This document shows, piece by piece, positions 8,595-19,500 of a stretch of DNA of 64,000 bases. Below the pieces are notes generated by a model. It worked only from the letters and a program-made list of their open reading frames with translations, ran no database searches and had not been told where the DNA came from. The stretch comes from Hyphomicrobiales bacterium (GTDB lineage Bacteria; Pseudomonadota; Alphaproteobacteria; Rhizobiales; Rhizobiaceae): positions 1 through 64,000 of the forward strand of contig UCEZ01000051.1 of assembly GCA_900471525.1 (NCBI GenBank). The letters run 5' to 3'. The translations under genes and the position numbers were made by a program. How positions within the stretch are numbered: the stretch's first letter is position 1; every line of letters starts with the position of its first letter.

Positions 8595-9686
8595 ATGACC
8601 ATAGCCATCAAACATTCGCTTTCTTTGCGGAAAATCACCAAATCCTATGGGGTGATCCCGGTGCTGAAAGGCATCGACGTCGAGGTCGCCGAGGGAGAAT
8701 TCGTGGTCCTGCTCGGTCCGTCCGGCTGCGGCAAATCCACCCTTCTGCACGCGATCGCCGGCTTGCATCCGATCGACAGCGGCGAGATCGTCATCGAAGG
8801 GCGCGATGTGACGGATGTGCCCACCCGTGAACGGGACGTCGCCATGGTGTTTCAGTCCTACGCGCTCTACCCCAACATGACCGTCGCGCAGAACATTGGC
8901 TTTCCGCTGCGGATGCGCAAGCTCTCTCGCGAGGTCATTGCGCAACAGGTCGCCGACGTGGCGCGCCTGCTGCAAATCGAGCCGCTTCTGGAGCGCAAGC
9001 CTCGCGAACTCTCTGGCGGCCAGCGCCAGCGCGTGGCGATCGGCCGGGCGCTGGTGCGTGATCCGAAGATATTTCTCTTCGACGAACCTCTGTCGAACCT
9101 CGACGCGACCCTGCGCGTGGAAACTCGCGCAGAGATCAAGAGGCTGCATGAGCGTATCGGCAAGACGATGGTTTATGTAACCCATGACCAGATCGAGGCG
9201 ATGACGCTCGCAACCCGGATTGTCGTCATGAACAAGGGCGACATCCAGCAGATCGGCACGCCCTATGAGATCTACCATAAGCCGGCAAATACCTTCGTCG
9301 CCCGCTTCGTCGGTTCGCCTGCCATGCAGTTTATTCATGGGCGCTTGCTGAAGGATGGCGGTGTCGTTCGTTTCACGGATGGAAAGGACTGGACGCTTAC
9401 ACTACCGTTCCAGAATCTGGTCGCAGACCCCACCGCAGAAGTTATTCTGGGCGTGCGGCCAGAGCATATCAAACTAGTCTCGCCCGATCAGGACGGCCAC
9501 GAGGCTTTGGTGGATCTGGTCGAGTCCACTGGGCCGGAAGACAACGTAACGCTATCCGTCAACGGCCAGAAAGCTACGGCGCGTCTGGAAACGGGCAGCA
9601 CGAAGTCCGGCCAAACGGTGAAAGTGCAAATCGCCACAGATAAGGTTTCGCTCTTCGATGCAGTGAGCGGGAAACGTTTGAACTGA
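8595..9686 (+). CDS. ABC sugar transporter ATPase (MalK/UgpC type)
   Basis: This 363-residue ATPase starts at ATG 8595, 5 nt after the permease stop. It contains Walker A (GPSGCGKST, about residue 40), Q-loop ([11 protein letters not shown]), signature (LSGGQRQR), Walker B ([12 protein letters not shown]) and the H-loop (THDQ). A C-terminal MalK-type OB/TOBE domain (about 235-363) includes ILGVRPEHIKLV. It powers the importer encoded by the three genes upstream. Confidence 0.93.
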   Translation: MTIAIKHSLSLRKITKSYGVIPVLKGIDVEVAEGEFVVLLGPSGCGKSTLLHAIAGLHPIDSGEIVIEGRDVTDVPTRERDVAMVFQSYALYPNMTVAQNIGFPLRMRKLSREVIAQQVADVARLLQIEPLLERKPRELSGGQRQRVAIGRALVRDPKIFLFDEPLSNLDATLRVETRAEIKRLHERIGKTMVYVTHDQIEAMTLATRIVVMNKGDIQQIGTPYEIYHKPANTFVARFVGSPAMQFIHGRLLKDGGVVRFTDGKDWTLTLPFQNLVADPTAEVILGVRPEHIKLVSPDQDGHEALVDLVESTGPEDNVTLSVNGQKATARLETGSTKSGQTVKVQIATDKVSLFDAVSGKRLN

Positions 9687-9697
9687 ACGGAACAGTC

Positions 9698-10453
9698 ATG
9701 AAGATCATCATAAAGAATTCGGCTGCGGATGCCTCCGCCGCCGTCACGGATATGCTGTTGCAACAGATCGGTAAGAAACCGGACAGCGTGCTCGGACTTC
9801 CGACAGGGGCGACGCCGCTGGCGGTCTACGCCCGTCTCAGGGACGAATTTCGAAACGGCCGAGGGTGCTACAAGGACATTACGACGTTCAATCTCGATGA
9901 ATATCTCGGCCTTTCCGCGGAAGATCCAGCGTCCTACTCGTTCTACATGCGTGAAAACCTGTTCCGGCATGTGGATTTCGACCTCGGGCGCGCGCATATC
10001 CCTCATGGCTTGGCTGCGGACGCGGATGCGGAAGCAAACCGCTATGAAGCGTTGATCGCCGCGTATGGCGGCATCGACTTCATGCTACTTGGCCTCGGAC
10101 GCAACGCGCATATCGGCTTCAATGAACCGGGATCGCTGCACAATTCGCGTACCCGCCGCGTGGCCTTGACCGCGTCGACGCTTGAAGCCAATGCCGCATA
10201 TTTCCCACCGGGAGCTAAGCAGCCTTCCCATGCAATCACCATGGGTATTGGGACCATTCTGGAAAGCCGGGAGATTGTCGTGTTGGCAGCCGGCGCGGAG
10301 AAAGCGGAGGCTGTGGCCGCAAGTGTGAAAGGACCGGGAACGGAGTTCGTGCCCGGTTCCGCGCTTGGCCGGCACCCCAACACCACGATCGTACTTGACA
10401 CGGCAGCGGCGCAGCATCTGGAACGCGCCCAGACACTGGAGTTTGACGCGTGA
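9698..10453 (+). CDS. nagB: Glucosamine-6-phosphate deaminase
   Basis: NagB converts glucosamine-6-P to fructose-6-P and ammonia, feeding glycolysis. The 251-residue protein has the phosphate-binding LPTGATPL segment near residue 35, NLDEY with the catalytic Asp near 70, and AHIGFNEPG near 142 with the catalytic His and Glu. The usual (D/N)GH is NAH here, a mild change. Length is typical of the short form without the allosteric extension of E. coli. The stop overlaps the nanEK start by 4 nt (GTGA), implying translational coupling. Confidence 0.92.
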   Translation: MKIIIKNSAADASAAVTDMLLQQIGKKPDSVLGLPTGATPLAVYARLRDEFRNGRGCYKDITTFNLDEYLGLSAEDPASYSFYMRENLFRHVDFDLGRAHIPHGLAADADAEANRYEALIAAYGGIDFMLLGLGRNAHIGFNEPGSLHNSRTRRVALTASTLEANAAYFPPGAKQPSHAITMGIGTILESREIVVLAAGAEKAEAVAASVKGPGTEFVPGSALGRHPNTTIVLDTAAAQHLERAQTLEFDA

Positions 10454-11997
10454 AACGCAAAGATATCGATAACAGCGTGACCGTGCTGAAAAACACACTG
10501 AAGAACGCTTTGATCGTGTCATGCCAGCCCATCTCGGGCGGTGCGATGGACGACAGCCCCTATGTGGTCGGCTTTGCTTTGGCCGCGTTGTCGGCAGGCG
10601 CGGTAGGGCTCCGTATCGAATCTGCGCGCTATGTTGCCGCTGTACGGGCTGCGACCAATGCACCGATCATTGGACTTATCAAACGCGATCTCGATGATAG
10701 CCCCGTCCGCATCACCCCCTATCTCGATGATGTCAAAGCGTTGGCGGAAGCCGGAGCCGATATCATTGCATTTGACGCTACCGACCGGGAACGCCCTGCG
10801 AGTGTGGAGGCCTTGGCGCAGGCCGTACGCGACGCCGGCAAGCTGTCGATGGCGGATTGCAGTTGCTTCGATGATGCCCGCCATGCATTGGCGGCCGGTG
10901 TTGATTATGTCGGCACAACGATGTCCGGCTACACCGGTGGTCCGGAGCCTGTCGATCCCGATATCGACCTTGTGACAGCCCTTCGCCAACTGACACCCAA
11001 TGTAATCGCAGAGGGCCGCATCCGCACGATCGAGCAGGCGCAGGCCGCGGCTCGCGCCGGTGCCACCTGCGTCGTCGTCGGCTCTGCCATCACCCGCACC
11101 GAGCACGTAACGGCCTGGTTCCGCGATGCGCTGAATGAAGTCTACTCGCCGGCTCCAGTCGTGCTGGCCGTCGATCTCGGCGGCACCAAGACTATGGCGT
11201 CGCTCGTACAGGCGGGAGAAGTGCTTGATACCGTCGTCCTTGCCACCGACCGTAGCGGTTCAGCAGAGGGGTGGCTTGCGGCCATCGCGGACGCGGCAGT
11301 GGCCTGGAAGGGGCGCTACACGGCCGCTGGGATTGCTGTCACAGGAGCAGTTCGGAACGGCAACTGGCGAGCGATGAACAAGGCGACGCTCGGCATCGAA
11401 GGCGAATTCCCGCTGGAGACGCGTGCCACCGAATTATTCGGCGTACCTGTCGTGGTCGCCAACGACGCTCAGGCCGCCGCCTGGGGGGAGTTCAAAGCGA
11501 CGCCTGACCGTTCCGATTTGGTGTTCATGACGGTATCGACGGGCCTTGGCGGCGGCATCGTTTCTGAGGGCCGTCTGCTACGGGGAGTCTCAGGCCATTT
11601 CGGTCAGATGCGCGGGCAATCTGATGACAATATGCCTCTGGAAAGCCGGCTCTGCGGGCCATGGATCGCAGCAGAAGCGAAGCGTCTGGGACATGACTGC
11701 GAGCCGAGGGCGGTATTTTCCGCAGCGGATGCAGGCGAAGCATGGGCAGTCGACATTGTCGACGGGGTAGCCCGGCGTTTTGCGCGTCTGTGCTGTGACA
11801 TCCAATTGGCGATCGATCCTGCACGGATCGTCATTGGCGGGGGCGTCGGCCTCGCCGCGGGCTTCCTGGAGAGGGTGAGGGCTGAAATTTCAGCCATCGG
11901 TCCGTCCACTGCGCCCAAGTTGCAGGCGGCGACCCTGGGGCCAAAGGCAGGGATCGTTGGCATTGCCGATTTGGCACTAACAGATAACAAAAAATGA
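10450..11997 (+). CDS. nanEK: NanE-NanK fusion: ManNAc-6-P epimerase and ManNAc kinase
   Basis: This is a 515-residue bifunctional enzyme. Residues 1-230 are a NanE TIM barrel (LIVSCQP near 20, IIGLIKRD near 75, TMSGYT near 160, AEGRIRT near 190, VVVGSAITR near 215). Residues 235-515 are a ROK kinase with LAVDLGGTKT, NDAQAAAWGE (catalytic Asp) and STGLGGGI. It would phosphorylate ManNAc and isomerise ManNAc-6-P to GlcNAc-6-P. The cysteine-rich zinc motif of most ROK kinases (CxCGxxGC) is absent; only a single LCG is left at the equivalent place. It starts at GTG 10450, overlapping nagB. An older separate nanE is decayed at 4256-4489. Confidence 0.88.
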   Translation: MKRKDIDNSVTVLKNTLKNALIVSCQPISGGAMDDSPYVVGFALAALSAGAVGLRIESARYVAAVRAATNAPIIGLIKRDLDDSPVRITPYLDDVKALAEAGADIIAFDATDRERPASVEALAQAVRDAGKLSMADCSCFDDARHALAAGVDYVGTTMSGYTGGPEPVDPDIDLVTALRQLTPNVIAEGRIRTIEQAQAAARAGATCVVVGSAITRTEHVTAWFRDALNEVYSPAPVVLAVDLGGTKTMASLVQAGEVLDTVVLATDRSGSAEGWLAAIADAAVAWKGRYTAAGIAVTGAVRNGNWRAMNKATLGIEGEFPLETRATELFGVPVVVANDAQAAAWGEFKATPDRSDLVFMTVSTGLGGGIVSEGRLLRGVSGHFGQMRGQSDDNMPLESRLCGPWIAAEAKRLGHDCEPRAVFSAADAGEAWAVDIVDGVARRFARLCCDIQLAIDPARIVIGGGVGLAAGFLERVRAEISAIGPSTAPKLQAATLGPKAGIVGIADLALTDNKK

Positions 11998-12022
11998 TCA
12001 GCTTCTAGAAGGGAAAAATTAC

Positions 12023-13354
12023 ATGACGAAATTGCGTAGCCTTTTGGCCGCCGGCGTGGCGGCAGTCTTCTCATTCGCTGCAATCCCTGGGATCGCCTCA
12101 GCCGAGGTTACTGTACTCGGCTGGCCTGGCGGTTCCGAGGAGACGGCTCTCCGTGCCGCAGTCGAATCCTATAATGCGCTTCCCGGTACCGCCGCTGAAG
12201 ACAAGGTCGAACTTCTTTTCTTCAATCGCGACGGCTTCTACGACAAGCTGCAAGCCGATCTTGCCGCCGGCTCGGACGCCTTCGACATCAATCTGATCGC
12301 CACCTATTCGATCGGTCGCTATGCGCCGTTCATGGAGCCGGTCGACCTCGGTGCCGATGCAGAGAGAGTGTTCGGAAAACCGATCCTCGAGACCATGCAG
12401 TTCGAGGGCAAGCAGTACGGCGTGCCGACCGACCTCTCGCTGCACTTCATGTACTACCGCAAGGATCTGATCGATGCGCTAATGGCCGATCAGGGCGCCA
12501 AGGCGAAGTACGCGGAGATTTCACAGAAGTATCTCGGCAAGACCCTGGAACCAAAGACCCCGGACGAATGGACCTGGGAGGATTGGGCTGCGACCGCGCT
12601 CTATTTCACCAAGTCCGTGAACCCGGACAGCCCCGTGCGCTACGGCACTGTGCTGCAGATGAAGAACCTGCTGTTCAACATGATGGTGTTCCAATCGCTA
12701 CCGCGCTCCTACGGTGCTGACTGGACCGATGAGGCCGGCAAGGTCACGGTAGATTCATCAGCATACAGAGCAGGGCTAGAACTTTACAAGAAGCTCTATG
12801 ACGCTGGTGCAACTCCGAAGGACTCGTTGAGCTACGAGTATCCCGAGACCAATTCCGCCTGGACGTCTGGTCAGGTTGCAACCGCGTTGCAGTGGAACGC
12901 GGCTGCCAGCGAGCTGATGGACCCGGAGAAGGCCCCGGCTGTGGCCAAGGATACCGCTGTCGTTGCTCCGCCAGCCGGCCCGGAAGGCCGCAAGGATCAC
13001 ATCCACGGCCTCGGTCTCGGTCTCAACAAGAGCTCCAAGCACAAGGAGGGCGCGGTCCGCTTTCTGAAATGGCTGGCAACCGAAGATGCGGCGCTGACCT
13101 ACGCCAAGGCGGGCGGTTCGCCGGCACTGGCACCTTCCGTTGTCGAGAAGATCGCGGCCGACCGCCCGGATCTCGTCAAGCTCGGCCAGTTCGCAGGGAG
13201 CTACGGCTACGTCATGCGCGGCGCTACCTCCGCCAAGGCACTTTCTGTCTATGAAGCGCAGGCCAAGGAATTCACCGCCTACTGGGCAGGCCAGAAGAGC
13301 CTTGATGATGCGCTTTCCGCTGTCGGCCAAAGCATGACCGACCTGTTGAAGTGA
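12023..13354 (+). CDS. Second ABC sugar transporter, solute-binding protein
   Basis: This 443-residue family 1 periplasmic binding protein has a signal peptide ending near ASA (about residue 27). The mature protein contains FDINLIATYSIGRYA, YGVPTDLSLHFMYYRKD and a C-terminal GLGLGLNKSSKHKEGAVRFL region, the usual two-lobe layout. It starts 25 nt after nanEK behind AAGGG. It is only distantly like the first binding protein at 5561, so its ligand probably differs. Two permease genes and an ATPase gene follow. Confidence 0.9.
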   Translation: MTKLRSLLAAGVAAVFSFAAIPGIASAEVTVLGWPGGSEETALRAAVESYNALPGTAAEDKVELLFFNRDGFYDKLQADLAAGSDAFDINLIATYSIGRYAPFMEPVDLGADAERVFGKPILETMQFEGKQYGVPTDLSLHFMYYRKDLIDALMADQGAKAKYAEISQKYLGKTLEPKTPDEWTWEDWAATALYFTKSVNPDSPVRYGTVLQMKNLLFNMMVFQSLPRSYGADWTDEAGKVTVDSSAYRAGLELYKKLYDAGATPKDSLSYEYPETNSAWTSGQVATALQWNAAASELMDPEKAPAVAKDTAVVAPPAGPEGRKDHIHGLGLGLNKSSKHKEGAVRFLKWLATEDAALTYAKAGGSPALAPSVVEKIAADRPDLVKLGQFAGSYGYVMRGATSAKALSVYEAQAKEFTAYWAGQKSLDDALSAVGQSMTDLLK

Positions 13355-13408
13355 ACCAATACGCTCGGGCGCAACGGCGCCCGGGCACACCCCTTGGCGG
13401 AAGAACGT

Positions 13409-14296
13409 ATGATGAGAACAACACCAAAGCAACGGGAAGGTCGGCTTCTTCTTACGCCGCTTGTCGCCTTCTTAATCATTTTTCTCAGCTTTCCCGCACT
13501 CGTCGATATCGTCTACGCGCTTTCGAACGTGACCTTTCAGACGATGCGCGCGCCCGAGATGGTGGGCTTGCGCAATTTCGGCGCGGTGCTCGCCGATCCG
13601 GAATTCTGGTCGGCGTGCTGGTTTTCTCTGCGCTTCGGAGCGCTGACGGCGATCATCGAGTGCGCTCTGGGGCTGGGGCTGGCAATCTTCCTGTCGCCCA
13701 TCGTTAGCCGTCATGGATGGACAACGGCAATTCTGATGCTGCCGATGATGGTGGCGCCCTCGATGGTTGGCCTCATGTATCGCCTCGTGCTGCACGAATT
13801 CGCTGGTCCGCTTCCCTACTACCTGACACTCTGGTTCGGAACGAGCCCGGCATTTCTTGATGCCAGCCACGCCTTCTGGACACTTGTTGTCGTTGAGGTG
13901 CTTCAGTGGACGCCCTTCACCTTCCTGCTGTTCCATGTTGCCTACATCTCCATCCCTTCGGAAATTCGGGAAGCTGCAGCCATGGACAAGGCCGGAGCCT
14001 GGCAAATCCTTTGGCGGATCGAACTGCCGATGATGAAGGCGACCCTCGCGATCGCGCTCGGCATCCGCTTCATCGACGGTTTTCGTGTGTTCGACAACGT
14101 CTTCGCCCTGACCGGCGCAGGGGCGGGCGGTTCGACCATGTCGCTGTCGATCTACATCTATCAGTCCTTCTTCAAGGGGGGCCAGATCGGTCGGGCCGTC
14201 GCAGCTTCCGCATTACTGTTCTTCGCCTCCCTGATTGTCCTCTATGGCGGTGCGATGCTGAAATCTTACCTGGAACGGCGGAGGATTGTCGCATGA
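13409..14296 (+). CDS. Second ABC sugar transporter, permease 1
   Basis: This 295-residue inner-membrane permease has its first hydrophobic segment at about residues 14-36 and the EAA loop AAMDKAGAWQILWRIELP near residue 190. ATG 13409 follows GGCGGAAG at good spacing and is preferred to TTG 13394. Its stop overlaps the next start as ATGA. Length and segment order fit the MalF type without the extra periplasmic loop. Confidence 0.9.
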   Translation: MMRTTPKQREGRLLLTPLVAFLIIFLSFPALVDIVYALSNVTFQTMRAPEMVGLRNFGAVLADPEFWSACWFSLRFGALTAIIECALGLGLAIFLSPIVSRHGWTTAILMLPMMVAPSMVGLMYRLVLHEFAGPLPYYLTLWFGTSPAFLDASHAFWTLVVVEVLQWTPFTFLLFHVAYISIPSEIREAAAMDKAGAWQILWRIELPMMKATLAIALGIRFIDGFRVFDNVFALTGAGAGGSTMSLSIYIYQSFFKGGQIGRAVAASALLFFASLIVLYGGAMLKSYLERRRIVA

Positions 14297-15111
14297 ACAT
14301 CCTGCGCTGGATCGCCTTCGCTATTGCCGCGATCGCCATGAACTTCCCTGTCATCGTCACGCTGATCACTTCGTTCAAGAGTGCCAAGGAAATTACCATG
14401 AACCCGGGCCTGATCCTTCAGGCGCCGACACTTGCCAACTATGCCAAGGTGCTCACCGACACGAGCCGCTTCAACATCTACGCCTATCTGTTCAATAGCA
14501 CGGTGGCCGCCTTCATAGGCTCGTGTCTGGCGCTGCTGCTAACACTGCCTGCAGCCTACGCCATCGTGCGTACGGGGGCAGGCCGCAAGCACCTGTTGCC
14601 TGTAGTTGCTAATCTGCGCGCCGTACCGCTCGTCGTTTTCGCCATTCCTCTCTACATGATGTTTCAGTTTGTAGGCCTGCTCGACACGCGCCTCGGTCTC
14701 GGTCTGATCCTAACCATCGTCAATCTGCCGCTCAGCCTGATGATGATGGTGAATGCGATCTCCGACATGCCCGGGGAAATCGATGAGGCTGCACGCATGG
14801 ACCGCGCTGGCGCTTTCGTGATTCTCAGACGCATCGTGCGGCCGGTGATCCGCCCGGCCTTAGTCACCGCCTTCATCTTTGGCTTCATCACCGCCTGGAA
14901 CGAATATCTGTTCGGCTTGATGCTGACCACACGTCAAGCGGTGCCTATCACCGTCGGCGCGTCATTCTTCTTTTCCGCAAGTGGTGGCGGCGTTCAATGG
15001 GGTGTCGCTTCGGCGGTGATGATCCTCGGCGCCTTGCCGCCTGCCATTCTCGGATGCCTTATCTATCGACAGTTGACCGGATCAATGACCGCAGGCGCGG
15101 TCAAGGGCTGA
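14293..15111 (+). CDS. Second ABC sugar transporter, permease 2
   Basis: This 272-residue MalG-type permease starts at ATG 14293, overlapping the previous gene by 4 nt. The EAA loop reads ARMDRAGAFVILRRIVRP near residue 165 and is followed by TAWNEYLFGLML. Six hydrophobic segments are visible. It pairs with the preceding permease. Confidence 0.9.
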   Translation: MNILRWIAFAIAAIAMNFPVIVTLITSFKSAKEITMNPGLILQAPTLANYAKVLTDTSRFNIYAYLFNSTVAAFIGSCLALLLTLPAAYAIVRTGAGRKHLLPVVANLRAVPLVVFAIPLYMMFQFVGLLDTRLGLGLILTIVNLPLSLMMMVNAISDMPGEIDEAARMDRAGAFVILRRIVRPVIRPALVTAFIFGFITAWNEYLFGLMLTTRQAVPITVGASFFFSASGGGVQWGVASAVMILGALPPAILGCLIYRQLTGSMTAGAVKG

Positions 15112-15141
15112 GCCGGATACAAAGACCATATTGGAGTGACC

Positions 15142-16143
15142 ATGGCTCAGATTAAACTCGCAGGAATCAGCAAGGTTTTCGGCAAGACAACCGTAATTCC
15201 GCCGCTCGACCTTGAGATTGCCAAGGGCGAATTCGTCGTCTTCGTCGGCCCGTCCGGTAGCGGAAAGTCGACACTCCTACGGATGATCGCCGGGTTGGAG
15301 GAAGGCAGCGGCGGTCGCATCAGCATCGAGGGCAAGGACGTCACGGCGACGCCTTGTGGCGATCGCGGCCTTGCGATGGTGTTCCAGTCATATGCTCTTT
15401 ATCCCCATATGACGGTCAAGCAGAACATGGCCTTTCCGCTCGAGATGGCAGGCGAGGCTAAGGCGTCGATCGACCGCAGGATCGAGGAGGCGGCACATAT
15501 TCTCGACCTCACGCGCTTTCTGGAGCGACGACCGTCGCAACTCTCGGGTGGCCAACGCCAGCGCGTCGCGATCGGCCGAGCAATCGTGCGCAACCCGACC
15601 GCATTTCTGTTCGATGAACCACTCTCCAATCTCGACGCTGCTCTGCGGGGAAGCATGCGCCTCGAGATCATGAAGCTGCATCAGCAGCTCGGGGCCACGA
15701 TGATCTACGTCACGCATGACCAAGTGGAAGCGATGACGATGGCGGACCGGATCGTCGTGCTCAATCACGGCAAGATCGAACAGGTCGGCACGCCGCAAGA
15801 GCTCTACGAGCGGCCGGCGAACCTGTTGGTCGCCGAATTCATCGGCGCGCCGCGGATGAACCGTATTGAAGGAGAGGTTGCTGCTGCTTTGGGTGCTGCG
15901 ACGATCGGCGTGCGGCCGGAGCATATCCGGATCGTCGAGGAAAGCGGGAGCTGGCCGGCCACGGTCGAACTTATCGAAAATCTCGGTGCGGAATCGCACG
16001 TTCATGCGCTCTCTCACGTTGCCGGAGCGCTCGTCGTGCGCTTGCCAGGTCTGCCTCGCGTGAACGTCGGCGACAAAATCGGTCTCTCTCCAACTGAAGG
16101 CTTCATTCACAGGTTTGATCGCGAGGGCAAGGCCTTGCGCTGA
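15142..16143 (+). CDS. Second ABC sugar transporter, ATPase
   Basis: This 333-residue MalK-type ATPase has Walker A (GPSGSGKST), Q-loop ([11 protein letters not shown]), signature (LSGGQRQR), Walker B ([12 protein letters not shown]), H-loop (THDQVEAM) and a C-terminal regulatory domain with [12 protein letters not shown] chose ATG 15142 because GGAG ends 5 nt before it; GTG 15136 lies in that site. It is the last gene of the amino-sugar transport cluster. Confidence 0.92.
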   Translation: MAQIKLAGISKVFGKTTVIPPLDLEIAKGEFVVFVGPSGSGKSTLLRMIAGLEEGSGGRISIEGKDVTATPCGDRGLAMVFQSYALYPHMTVKQNMAFPLEMAGEAKASIDRRIEEAAHILDLTRFLERRPSQLSGGQRQRVAIGRAIVRNPTAFLFDEPLSNLDAALRGSMRLEIMKLHQQLGATMIYVTHDQVEAMTMADRIVVLNHGKIEQVGTPQELYERPANLLVAEFIGAPRMNRIEGEVAAALGAATIGVRPEHIRIVEESGSWPATVELIENLGAESHVHALSHVAGALVVRLPGLPRVNVGDKIGLSPTEGFIHRFDREGKALR

Positions 16144-16534
16144 CAGAGTGGCGCTACTGTTGAAACAGGCGCGAGGTAGGTTCAATTGCCGATGGTAACT
16201 TTCATGGCGAGGGACATGTGTGGTTGGTCTGGCGGAAATATCAGCAAGGCTTTGTAAGCTTCGCGAACTTCGATTCGATGCTCCGCGATACAGTGATTGC
16301 AGTAAAGTTCCATAAGCTATCTTATGTGATGTTGTATCGTAACTCGATTCGGGTGCGAAGTAAGAATGTCGCAGGCATGCAAAACCGGCACGTCACGCTG
16401 CCCGCCTTTGGACTTAAACACCAGATCTCGTCCCTAAAAGCCATGATCCAGTGAGTTTGAGCGGACCCGGTTCATGATCTCGATGGCGATTTCGCCTCAC
16501 ACGAATGCGTAGCGAGCGTTTTCCTAGTCCGTCA
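16144..16534. other. Intergenic region between the ABC operon and traA
   Basis: Nearly 400 nt separate the last sugar gene from the convergent traA end. I see no gene with a ribosome-binding site or coding character and no clear hairpin terminator. It marks the border between the metabolic cargo and the transfer region. Confidence 0.4.
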
Positions 16535-19500
16535 CTATTCGTCCTTTCTATCGTATGATGGCGGGCGCCGGTTGAGCGCACGTGTTTGGCGCCCCTCAAC
16601 AATCTTCTGGGTCTCGTCGGCGCGAACTGCCTGTTGCAACGTTCGAAGTGAGCCGCGCATCGCCTCGAATGCCTTGCGCTGACTATCTGGAATCATGTTC
16701 ATCACGTGCTTTTCATCGCGCATGACGGCACCTGGCCCGAACCGATCATTCAGCGCCTTGCCGACAACCGCGAACTCGGCGCGGACGGAAGGATCGAGGC
16801 CACGGACAATGGTGGTGAGATCCCTGGGATTTTTCGCCACCTGCGCCATGATCCTCTTCAGCTCATTTTCGGCGACTACGGTGAGGCGTGGAATGGCGAC
16901 AGCCATACGGGCGCGCTCCTCGCCAACTGCGCGGCTCTCTGCCTCGAATGCGCTGGCGTAAGATGCCCCGATCAATCGCACCTTCACAGTTACCTCACCG
17001 ACAGCCTGAAGCGCATCCCTGCGTTCACGGCCGGATGCCAAGAGCCGGTCCATTATCCGCTCGGATCCCCTGAGTGCACCATAAGCAGCGGGATCATTGG
17101 CGACAGCCCGGGCGATACGCTCTCCATCGGTACGCTCGCCAATCAGTCTCTCGATCGTCGATACAGCGGCCGCGGGATCGCGCCAGACGCGGACCGCAAC
17201 ATCAGCCAAGGCGCCACGGTGCTGCTTGTAGTGGCCTGTGTTTACCGCGCGTCGATGCGCCTCGATTTCGATGGGCACCTTGAATTCGGCGACCGCAGCT
17301 AGCATCGGTGGCACACCGTCATTGTCCGCGCGGCCCTGGTGCGGTGCAGCGGCGACAATCCGAGACGGATCACGCTTCTCTGCAAGATGCTGTTCGGCTG
17401 AAAATCGTTTTACCGCCGAAAACAGTTGGGCAAGTTCGGCGCTCCTGCTCTCTCCCAATCCCTCCGGCATGCGCTCTTTTACATTCCGTTCAGCGATGGG
17501 GTCAGCTTTCTCGGTAAACGCGCTCCAGCCAAAGCGCGCCGAAAGCGCCTCGCTGACCGCCATTATTTCCTGGATGACAGACCTATCTTCGGCGGCAAGG
17601 GCGAATGCGGACCTATAGGCGGCCTGCCCGCCTCTTTCTCGAATGGCCTCGATCTCGCCAAGACGCTCCAAGGCCTTCCTGGACAGCGCCGGTACGGACA
17701 ATGACATATGTTCCCGACGCGTATGCTCACGGCGGGCGGAACGTTCAGCGTCAGCCTTGAATTGAGCCGCATGGGCGCGAGCAAGCGGGACAAGTTCAGC
17801 AACCGTATCGATGGCATCACCGCGCTCCTTTCGTGCCCGATGTCCATCGACCAGATTGTTCGAACCATGCAAGCAACCGAGTTGTTCAGGTGATCGTGCG
17901 AGAGTCTCACCAAGGTGGCGAGGCGCGATATCTGCGGTCGACGCCCTATCGTTCAAACGCACAAGCGCGTCATCCGCATCACGATAGATCCGCGCTAGTA
18001 GCGGATGCAAAACGGACTCCCGCTCCTTCCATGCCGGTGAAGCGAGTTGGGCAAGGCACGCGTGCTCCTCAACACTTCGCGAAAATGCCGTCGTCGGCGC
18101 TAGCAGATATTCGGCTTTTTCGGCATGAACTGTCGAAGCAACTGACTTCGACGGCATGACCAGATCGCTATAGTTCTGCCGCCGCTCGCGCTCGATCGTA
18201 AACCCGAGCGCAACGCTGGCGCGTTGCCAAAGCTCAGCGACTTTTTCGGCCTGCGTGGCAATCCAGGTCAATCTTCGATCGACCGCTTCCTCCGTCCCGG
18301 CTGCCATCTGCGAGAGAGTGTCGATACCACGGCGATAACCGAAATCAGCAATATGGCGCTGGTAGCCATCCTCACTGTCGAAATCGAGCGTGGTGGTCTT
18401 GGCGCCCGAACGCGACAAGCGCTCGACCAGATGAGAAAAAAGATCCGGACGATGACGTTCCGCCTCCAGACGTTCCCGGCGAACTTCTGCGGGTTCTACC
18501 TGCTTGGCCGTCCAGACGTTGCGGGTGACGACGCGCTCCTCGAACCGCTTGTCGCCAGTGTCCTCGTCGGTCACAGGAACCGTTACAGTGACATGCTCCA
18601 CCCCATCCTTGTGCAGCGTGACCGTATCGCCAAGCGCAACACCGCCGGCCTCAATCGCTTTCGGCAGGCTGACACCCCACAGGCGATGGACCGCGCCATC
18701 ATCTGTTCTGACATCGGCATAGCGACTTGGATCGCTGTCTTGTTTCTCCCGGAATTGCGCCAGACCGAGATCGAGCAATTCACCGGTTACACCGGCGGCA
18801 TGATCGGCACGGCGCGCTTTGCCGAATTCTAGCTTCCGTTCAAAATCCTTTCGTGCCGCATAGAGATCAGCCTGATGACGATGTCGTGTCATCGCAACGT
18901 AAGTCAGATGCTGGTCCATCATGCCGGTGGCCAGAACGAAGGTCCGGTCGACGGTCGAACCCTGGCTCTTGTGGATTGTCGTCGCATAGCCATGGTCGAC
19001 ACTGCGGTAGCTGTCCTCACCGAAGACCACTTCCCGGCCACTGTCGAGACGAACCGCCAGGAGCGTTTCGCCTGTTCTGTCTGTCGTCGAAAGAACGGTT
19101 CCAAGCATACCGTTCTTGACGTATTGCGGTCCCAGATGTTTTGCGCCCGGGTCAACAAACCGGGCATTCTCGAGAAAGACGATGCGGTCGCCAGAAGCGA
19201 AGTCCCGTGTCCCTCTTTCGGTCGCAAAGGACCGCGCCACTCCAAGCGCATTCTCCTCCATCATAACGGCACGCAACGCATCATTGAGGCGCTTCACATC
19301 GGCATTGGTGTGTGCCAGCACCAGAAGCGCGTCGCCGCGCAACCGCCGATCCCCGACTTCGGAACCTGAGGACAGCTGCCGGCGCGCGCGCGTCCAATCC
19401 TGAACAATCCGGTTAATCGCCTCGTCACGCGTTTCAGCCACAGTGAGATGACCATGCCTGGAATAAAGATCCAGACCTTTGTCCACGTCGCCGCGGGCAA

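Noticed and set aside
10100-10140. Possible loss of a catalytic Asp in NagB (NAH instead of DGH)
   Set aside because: Asn at this place is, as I recall, common in short-form NagB proteins of other bacteria, and the His and Glu are kept, so I do not call it inactive.
16218-16454. 78-residue + strand frame before the traA 3' end
   Set aside because: It lies in a spacer with irregular composition, lacks a ribosome-binding site and has no recognisable family.
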